Part shown: piece by piece, positions 56,888 to 64,000 of the stretch
How positions within the stretch are numbered: position 1 is the stretch's first letter
Layout of the letters: every line of letters begins with the position of its first letter
Assembly: GCF_018294505.1 (NCBI RefSeq)
Contig: NC_057795.1
Location: 517,779,915-517,843,914 of the forward strand
Direction: 5' to 3'
Origin: Triticum aestivum
Taxonomy: Eukaryota > Streptophyta > Magnoliopsida > Poales > Poaceae
Length of the DNA: 64,000 nt
Position numbers and translations under genes: made by a program
The notes under the pieces: generated by a model
Told to the model about the DNA's origin: nothing
Databases searched by the model: none
The model's input: the letters and a program-made list of their open reading frames with translations, nothing else

Positions 56888-59171
56888 AGCACTCGAAGAC
56901 TCCTACAAGGACATCAACTGTGCAATGACTCTTCTCCGAAACAGAAGGTTGCGTTTTCACACTAATCTGGATGAAATTGTTCGCAAGATGTGTGATGAAC
57001 ATCGAACTGAGGTTACTGGCTACAATGATCTGGTGAAAGGCCATATTGATCAAACTGCTCAACAAAAGAAGAAGCGTCGAAAGGAAATTGCCATGTACCT
57101 CCTGCTCTGACAGAAAAGTCACCTAATCGCCCAGATGCCGAGTCTCGGAAAGAAAAGTCTCCTGAGCCAGCTATTCCTTCGCAACCACCAGCCAAAGACT
57201 CGAATGCTCCTCCTTCGCCAAGGCCAACTGAATCAGTGGATGCGGCCTCCCCTGCTCAAGCTGGTATTCCTTCCCAGCAAAATGTATCTGAGGAAGGTGA
57301 AATCCCTCGCTCCGAACCCCAAGCCTCTCCGGCTCATGAAGCACAACAGATACCAATGGATCAACTTCAACAATAGGCTCCAGTGCTTGACTCAGTCTCA
57401 ATTCCGAAAGGAAAGGAACCTGGCCATCTGCCTACTGTCTCTGCAGCTCCCTTTGTTGTGCAACCAGCGTCATCCCCACTTAAGTTATCTCTCGACACAA
57501 TGACAATATTGCCAGTTCTTGGTCCCTCCGAATAAAAATCTATTTCTGCTCACCGTACTGATTCTGTTGTTTATGGCGATGAATTTCTCTCACCTGTATA
57601 AGCACTCAAATATCCATTCCCTCATGAAGAACTTCATGTGTTCTCAGGAGGAGCTGGCGACCGAGGTCTTCTATTCAATTGGAATGCGCATCCCAAATTC
57701 TTTCAAGAAAGTCCGTATGATGGTCCGTGCACTTCAGAATCGCCTCGTTTTTGGACAAAGGAACATGCCATATATTACACTCTGGTCCTCTATGAGAGCA
57801 GAAAGATATTTCCTCATGAATATCCAAACATCTCTGCTATGCGAGCAATTGGCTGTTTCACACAGTTGCTACAAGATCTAGATGATTTCTGCCTCACCAA
57901 GGTGTTCGAGTAAGAGCATCCTTGGAATAGAAAGATTATTCTTCAATTCTATGCCACTTTGTATATCTCTGATGATGAATCCGACAGCTCAAAATGGATA
58001 TCGAGTGGATGATCGAAGGGAAACGCATCAAGTGCACTTCAACTGATTTTGCCTCGTACTTCCATTTCCCTTGCTTTGAGCATGGAAATACTGAAATTCG
58101 GGTGCACAACAATGATGTTATATCAGACGAAACCTTCCGGTGCACGATGGATCAAGACAAGATTCGTGACTACACTGGTCGTCCCCAACCTGAGCATTTA
58201 ATGTTTGAGAATAAAATGGTTTATCACCGTCTCTCCTACACTATTTGCCCTCTGGCCGGGATGAATACAGATAAGTCAATATCAGATGTCCTTCAGAATG
58301 CAATCTATGCAATCTCTGAGCGATACATCTTCGATGTTGAGGACATGTTTCTGCGTGTTCTGAAGGATTCTGCTCAATAACCCTTCTGTGTTAAAGTGTT
58401 TGCGCCATGGATCCAGAAAATTATTGATCATGCCATGCGCACAGTGTATCTAGTGAAAGAAAGTCCTAAATTCTTCATGCCTCCTGTCCGCGATACCTTG
58501 CAAGTCATGGAAGAAATTTCTTTGGGTAAATCGCCTGTGTCAAGCCCTCATGATTATTACAAGACATTCGATGGGCCACATCTCCCTAAGTGCAAACCAA
58601 ATATTTTGCCTCAACCTCCATCACAACTCGAAGTCAGTTTGCAGACACAACAACTGCGGCTGCAACACATCGCTAAGGATCGACACGAAAAAGAAAATCT
58701 CGCTTCCGAGCTTAATGGTATCAACAATCGAACTAGAGTTATGCATCTTATTGCGGAAGAAAACAAGAAAATGCTCTGGAAATTGCTTCGCAATTTCTTT
58801 ACAGAGAAACAACTCCTAAATGTCAATCTCAAAGAGCTCTATGATTATATTGACAAAGGATTCACTATTGAAGATTTTCAAGAATGGAGTACCCCTCCCT
58901 TCCCGATCGTGAACCAACCACTCATCTTCTGCACCTCAAGCTTCGCAAACTGCTTGAAGAATCTGAAGCCACCTCATCGACTGAGAAATCTACCGAAGGT
59001 AATGTACTATCCCGTATTCCTCATGTGGCTGCCCCTAATATTCCATCGTCCTCTCAACCCCAAGCTGTTATCCCTGAAGGAAAATCCGATGCTGCTGAAG
59101 ACAAAGCCAATGCAGTCACTTCTGAAGACAAAATCACCTCGGGCAGTTCTTCTGGAGATGCCACCGAGTGA
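56888..59171 (+). pseudogene. Second ORF of SIRE-type Copia, C-terminal half (plant transposon protein-like)
   Basis: After the Gypsy insert the frame resumes with EDSYKDINCAMTLLRNRRLR and EIVRKMCDEHRTEVTGYNDL, a coiled-coil-like stretch. A Ser/Pro/Glu-rich linker follows (about 57115-57520). The conserved block then reads ELHVFSGGAGDRGLLFNWNA (about 57630), SRKIFPHEYPNISAMRAIGC, ILQFYATLYISDDESDS, IEGKRIKCTSTDFASYFHFP and MVYHRLSYTICPLAGMNTDK (to about 58270). A second coiled coil follows (NLASELNGINNRTRVMHLIA, about 58700). Stops at about 57374, 57533, 57599, 57911 and 58378 and frame changes show decay. The block resembles the putative plant transposon protein domain found in SIRE-type elements. 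Function unknown. Confidence 0.65.
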
Positions 59172-59693
59172 ACTAGGTTCTGCGCTTTTGCACTCATGTT
59201 ATTTGTCACCTTTTTTACACTAGTTGACAAAAACTAGGAGAATTACATCGAGTCTCGATAGATTTGCTTTCTGTGTTTCCTTGGTTTGGTTTCGTGCAAG
59301 TTTGAAACTTCTGTTTAAAGATTATCTGCTCTAAGTTGTAAAACTTTTGTGTTGTAATGTTAGTAACCCCACCTGCTGCACTATCTCTCTCGAAGAACTT
59401 CTTTTGCAGGTGGACTTGTTGTCGAAAGTTATAAATAATTGCACTACAATCTCGATGGAGTATATCTAATCAGTGCGAATCATTGTCTCGAATGATTGAA
59501 ATTTCCTCTGTATACTTCAATACTTGTAGGAGAATTAATCTCATACCATTTTCCATGCATATATTTATGGGGAGTCTATTTCATCATCGAGCAAAGTAAC
59601 ACTTATTCATTCTTGTTGGAATTACTTTTCACTTATCTATTTTCACTTCAGTGATTATCTGTTTTGTCAACAATCTCCCAAAAAGGGGGAGAT
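59172..59693 (+). other. Copia 3' spacer and polypurine tract
   Basis: Non-coding; ends in CAAAAAGGGGGAGAT (tract at 59680-59693) directly before the 3' LTR. This tract is typical of SIRE/Maximus elements. Confidence 0.75.
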
Positions 59694-60945
59694 TGTTGGT
59701 GCAATAAATTGCCTCCTTATGTTTTGGAGTTTGTTGACATAAATAGTATGGGACTTATATGGTTTTGTTGGTGCACATAGAGTAACAGGTCCCTGGAATC
59801 AAGAGGATTTTGGTTCAAACAACGAAGATAATCCCCTACATGGCAGTGAAGGTTATCACCGAAGACTATGATAACAGGAGTGACCCCTCAAAAATTACTA
59901 ACGCGAAGCAATTTGTTCGGTGCTCACCTGAAGGAAGTGAATGCGACCAAGAAGTTTGAAGACGAACTGAAGATGTAGCATTTACTTTGTTGTTTCTCTT
60001 CTCTTTATTGAGTCGCAGGACCATCGTACTATTAAGTGGGGTGTAGCGTTCGAAGCTTTGATTCTCTGAGGCTAAACCCAAATCCTATGAAAGTTGCGAG
60101 AGAAATCTCTTTGTGTTCTGAGCAAATACTTGCCAGCAAGAGATTATGAGCTTCTTCGCTGCGAGAGATTTGTCTCTAGCGGAGTTAGCATTACTTGGTC
60201 TCAAGTAATGTTAACATTGCTCTTGAAATCCGACCGTTGAAAATGTGTCGGTTGGCCATTGGCTGGATCGCGTCTCCAAAATGGTCATTTCCCACCAGGG
60301 AAGGTTGGAGCTATAAATAGCCACCCCGCGCCGGCGTTGTCCGACGGCTGCTCTGTTTGATTGTGAGAAGATTGTTGAGAAACCCCCTCTCCTGAGTGAT
60401 TTGAGTTTAAAATCCACCGAAAGAAAACCCCTAGAGCCAAAAAATTAGATAGTGGTTCAGCATCACTCGAATCTAAGTCCAGTACGCTCCACCTATTACT
60501 CTTGAGAGCTACAAATTCTCTAGACGATTAGGTGTCAATCTCTTCAGAGACCAAGAGTAATTGTGGTTCTCGAAGAAGAAGTCTATAAAAGTTCAGAGAT
60601 CACCTCAAGTATCTAGCACGAGTTATCGACATTGGTTGACGAACCAATTGTCGAGGAGAATAGAGCAAAGAGAGTTCATCTTCTATGTTAAACCACAACC
60701 CCTCCAACCATACGTAGTCCATGTGCAGAAGGACGAACTGGTCTACCAAATTCCTTGTTGTCATCGAGCATCACTGGTTACCTCTGCTCACCCACTTTAC
60801 ATTCTTATTGTTTCAATCATATGATTTACCTCAATGCATGTTTTAGTTTCCATTCATTAGTTTGTATTCGTTCACTGTCTTCTGTTTTCGTGGGTTCCGA
60901 GAGTTTTGATATTTCCGAAAGAAATTTTAGAACTCACATTCACCC
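59694..60945 (+). repeat. 3' LTR of SIRE-type Copia (interrupted at its right)
   Basis: Starts TGTTGGTGCAATAAATTGCC. TATAAATA at 60312-60319 followed by a long leader. At 60945 it is broken by another LTR; CACCC at 60941-60945 is the likely left copy of that insertion's target duplication. Confidence 0.75.
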
Positions 60946-61965
60946 TGATACGTCCATTTTACATCATGTTTTCCTACTGTTATTTATAATGTCTTATGCT
61001 TAATAACACTTTATGGAGTAATTCTAATGTCTTTTATCTCATAATATGCAATGTTTACACAAAGAGGGAGAATACTAGCTGCTGGAATTCTGGACCTGAA
61101 AAACCTATGTCAGAGATACCTATTCTGCACATCTCCAAATAGGCTAAAACTTCATAGAGAATTATTTTGGAATATATAAGAAATATTGGAGTAAATAACA
61201 ACCCAGGCGCGCCCTAGTGGGTGACAGGCAGCACAGCCCACCTCCGGTGCCCATCTTCTGGTACATAAGATATTTTGACCTAGAAAAAATAAGGACGAGA
61301 CTTTCAGGATAGAACGCCGCCGTCTCGAGGTGGAACTTGTGCAGGAGCACTTTTGCTCTCCAGCGGAGAGATTCTGCCGGGGGAACTTCCCTCCTAGAGG
61401 GGTAAATCAAAGCCATCGCCATCACCAACAACCATCTCATCTTTGGGAGGCCAATCTTCATCAACAACTTCAACATCACAATCTCATCTCAAACCCTAGT
61501 TCATCTCTTGTGTTCAATCTTTGTACTGGAACCTCATATTGGTACCTGTGGGTGACTAGTAGGGTTGATTACATCTTGTAGTTGATTACTATATGGTTTA
61601 TTTGGTGGAAGATTACATGTTTAGATCCATTATGCTATTTAATACCCCTCTGATCTTGAGCATGAATATTATTTGTGAGTAGCTACTTTTGTTCTTGATA
61701 CGACGGGAGAAGTCATGTTGCAAGTAATCATGTGAATTTGATATTCGTTCGATATTTTGATGGTAAGTATGTTGTGATTCCCTTAGTGGTGTTATGTGAA
61801 CGTCGACTACATGACACTTCACCATCTTTGGTCCTAAGGGAATGCATTGTGGAGTAGTTATTAGATGATGGGTTGCTAGAGTGAGAGAAGCTTAAACCCT
61901 AGTTTATGCGCTATTTCGTGAGGGACTGATTTCGATCCATATGTTTAATGCTATGGTTAGGTTTT
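60946..61965 (+). mobile_element. Gypsy-type LTR, 5' part
   Basis: Starts TGATACGTCCATTTTACATCAT, a common Triticeae Gypsy LTR start different from the TGATACGTCTCC type. It continues with non-coding LTR sequence until it is cut by a minus-strand element at 61966. The remainder is outside the window. The only open frames are short and antisense or incidental. Confidence 0.7.
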
Positions 61966-62262
61966 TGCTACTTCTTGAGCTTTCGATGGTTTTCCCTTTA
62001 AGAGGAAAGGGTTATGCAGCAAAGTAAGATAAGTATTTTCCCTCAGTTAGAGAACCAAGGTATCAATCTAGTAGGATACAACGCGTAAATCACCAAGACC
62101 TGCACAAACAAGGAAAAACAGAAACTGGCACTGGGCTCTAGGTTAATAGGTTAGTCCAAAAAATAATATAAAATAGCATATTAATGCATATAAAACACCC
62201 AAAACAGATAATATAATAACATGGAACAATCAAAAATTATAGATATGTTGGAGACGTATCAA
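61966..62262 (-). repeat. 3' LTR of a minus-strand Gypsy element, internally deleted (297 bp)
   Basis: On minus it begins TGATACGTCTCCAACATATC at 62262 and ends AAGAAGTAGCA at 61966. The start matches the 47680 family, but about 1.3 kb of the middle is absent relative to it. GTTTT at 61961-61965 may be one target copy. Confidence 0.65.
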
Positions 62263-64000
62263 GCATCCCCAAGCTTAATTCCTCCTCGTCCTCGAGTAGG
62301 TAAACGATAAAAATAGAATTTTTGATGTGGAATGATACCTAACATATTTATCCATGTATTTTTTCTTTATTGTGCCATGAATGTTTAGATCGATAAGATT
62401 CAAAACAAAAGTTTAATATTGACATAAAAACAATAATACTTCAAGCATACTAACAAGGCAATTATGTCTTCTCAAAATAAAATGGCTAAAGAAAGTTGTC
62501 CCTACAAAATCATATAGTCTGGCTATGCTCCATCTTCATCACACAAAATATTAAAATCATGCACAACCCCGATGACAAGCCAAGCAATTGTTTCATACTT
62601 TTGGTATTCTTAAACCTTTTCAACTTTCACGCAATACATGAGCGTGAGTCGTGGATATAGCACTATAGGTGGAATAGAATATGGTGGTTGTGGAGAAGAC
62701 AAAAGGAGGGATATAGTCTCACATCAACTAGGCGTATCAATGGGCTATGGAGATGCCCACCAATAGATATAAGTGTGAGTGAGTAGGGATTGCCATGCAA
62801 TGGATGCACTAGAACTATAAGCTTATGAAAGCTCAAAAAGAAAAACAAAGTGGGCATGCATCCAACTTGCTTGCTCATGAAGACCTAGGCGATTTGAGGA
62901 AGACCATAGTTGGAATATACAAGCCAAGTTCTATAATGAAAAATTCCCACTAGTATATGAAAATGACAAAATAGGAGACTCTCTATCATGAAGATCATGG
63001 TGCTACTTTGAAGCACAAGTCTGGAAAAAGGATGTAACATTGCCCCTTCTCTCTTTTTCTCTCATTTTTTCTTTGGCTTCTTTGGCCTCCCCTTTTTTAT
63101 TTCCTCACATGGGACAATGCTCTAATAATGATGATCATCACACTTCTATTTACTTACAACTCAAGAATTACAACTCGATACTTAGAACAAAAATAGACTC
63201 TATATGAATGCCTCCGGCGGTGTACCAGGATGTGCGATGAATCAAGAGTGACATGTATGAAAGAATTATGGAAGGTGGCTTTGCCACAAATATGATGTCA
63301 ACAATGATGATGAAGTGTGTCACTTTAGAATTATGGAAGGTGGCCTCCCCTTTTTTATTTCCTCACATGGGACAATGCTCTAATAATGATGAAGTGTGTC
63401 ATAATAAACGGAATGATGGAAAGTTGCATGGCAATATATCTCGGAATGACTATGGAAATGCCATAATGGGTAGGTATGGTGGATGTTTTGAGGAAGGTAT
63501 ATGGTGGGTGTATGGTACCGGCGAAATTTGCGTGGTACTAAAGAGGCTAGCAATGGTGGAAGGGTGATAGTGCCTATATTCCATTGACTCAACATTAGTC
63601 ACAAAGAACTCACGTACTTATTGCAAAAATCTATTAATCATCAAAACAAAGTACTACGCGCATGCTCCTAGGGGGACAGATTGGTAGGAAAAGACCATCG
63701 CTCATCCCCGACCGCCACTCATAAGGAAGACAATCAATAAATACCTCATGCTCCAACTTCGTTACATAATGGTTCACCACACGTGCATTCTACGGGAATC
63801 ACAAACCTCAACACAAGTATTTATCCAGTTCACAATTACTTACTAGCATGACTCTAATATCACCATCTTTATATCTCAAAACAATCATAAGGAATCAAAC
63901 TTGTCATAGTATTCAATGCACTTTATATGAAAGTTTTTATTATATCCCTCTTGGATGCCTATCATATTAGGACTAATTTTATAACCAAAGAAAATTACCA
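62263..64000 (-). mobile_element. Internal region of the minus-strand Gypsy element
   Basis: Directly beside the LTR, GGAATTAAGCTTGGGGATGCT (minus) matches the polypurine tract of the 47680 element, preceded by the same CTCGAGGACGAG sequence. The rest is non-coding in this window. A 51-bp segment (GGCCTCCCCTTTTTTATTTC...) occurs twice, at 63084 and 63342. Confidence 0.7.

Larger units (their letters stand above)
3445..60945 (+). mobile_element. SIRE/Maximus-type Copia element, split in three pieces
   Basis: The pieces are 3445-4857 (RT and RNase H), 45205-47679 (spacer and first half of a second ORF) and 56888-60945 (second half, polypurine tract, 3' LTR). Continuity is shown twice. The CACTA element between the first two pieces is flanked by ATT on both sides. 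The Gypsy element between the last two is flanked by AGCAC, and removal of the insert restores an open frame across the junction (..KKFIRAL then EDSYKD..). An extra ORF after pol is characteristic of the SIRE/Maximus lineage. Gag, protease, integrase and the 5' LTR are not in the window. Confidence 0.75.

Noticed and set aside
63253..63567. 104-codon plus-strand frame rich in Met, Asn and Gly
   Set aside because: Lies antisense in the interior of a Gypsy element, created partly by a local duplication; no domain.

Overview
The window is intergenic DNA of a grass, most likely a Triticeae genome (wheat, Aegilops or barley type). The evidence is: plant LTR retrotransposons of Gypsy and Copia type nested in one another, a CACTA transposon with grass-type sub-terminal repeats, Stowaway-like MITEs, plant gene families (NAC, F-box/DUF295) with GT-AG introns, and no bacterial or viral gene order. 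Family names are from memory of LTR ends and are unverified.

Layout. 1-2862: 5' part of a minus-strand Gypsy element (Fatima-like; gag on minus, 5' LTR 2389-2862), inserted in the remains of another LTR (2863-3444). That LTR sits inside the reverse transcriptase gene of an old SIRE/Maximus-type Copia element, whose pieces run as 3445-4857, 45205-47679 and 56888-60945. The middle of the Copia element is split by a large CACTA transposon, 4858-45204, with CACTACAAAAAA ends and a 3-bp ATT duplication. The distal part of the Copia element holds an extra env-like/plant-transposon-protein ORF. This ORF is split by a non-autonomous Gypsy element, 47680-56887 (AGCAC duplication), whose 3' LTR carries a solo LTR of a related family, 55315-56880 (GACAT duplication). 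At the right edge the Copia 3' LTR (59694-60945) is interrupted by a further LTR (from 60946), itself interrupted by a minus-strand Gypsy element (61966 to the window end).

Inside the CACTA: sub-terminal minisatellites at both ends; a 720-bp tandem duplication; a NAC-domain gene fragment (minus, 8882-9575); an F-box/DUF295 pseudogene (minus, 10194-11931); a second F-box-like/DUF295 gene (minus; 5' part 28993-29881, 3' part 14104-14553) split by a 14.0-kb Tat-type Gypsy element (14559-28554); MITEs; a 1.18-kb tandem duplication with Helitron-like hairpins; and an uninterrupted six-exon gene model of unknown function (plus, 38316-43603, 338 codons) beside the right terminus. No CACTA transposase was found, so the element looks non-autonomous and gene-capturing.

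The Tat-type Gypsy has gag, protease, RT, RNase H and integrase on plus, all carrying stops or frameshifts. It also has a spliced antisense gene (23103-26755, minus) with its own TATA-like box. Nothing in the retroelements looks able to move as it stands. The two items most deserving attention are the intact six-exon gene in the CACTA and the antisense gene of the Tat element.
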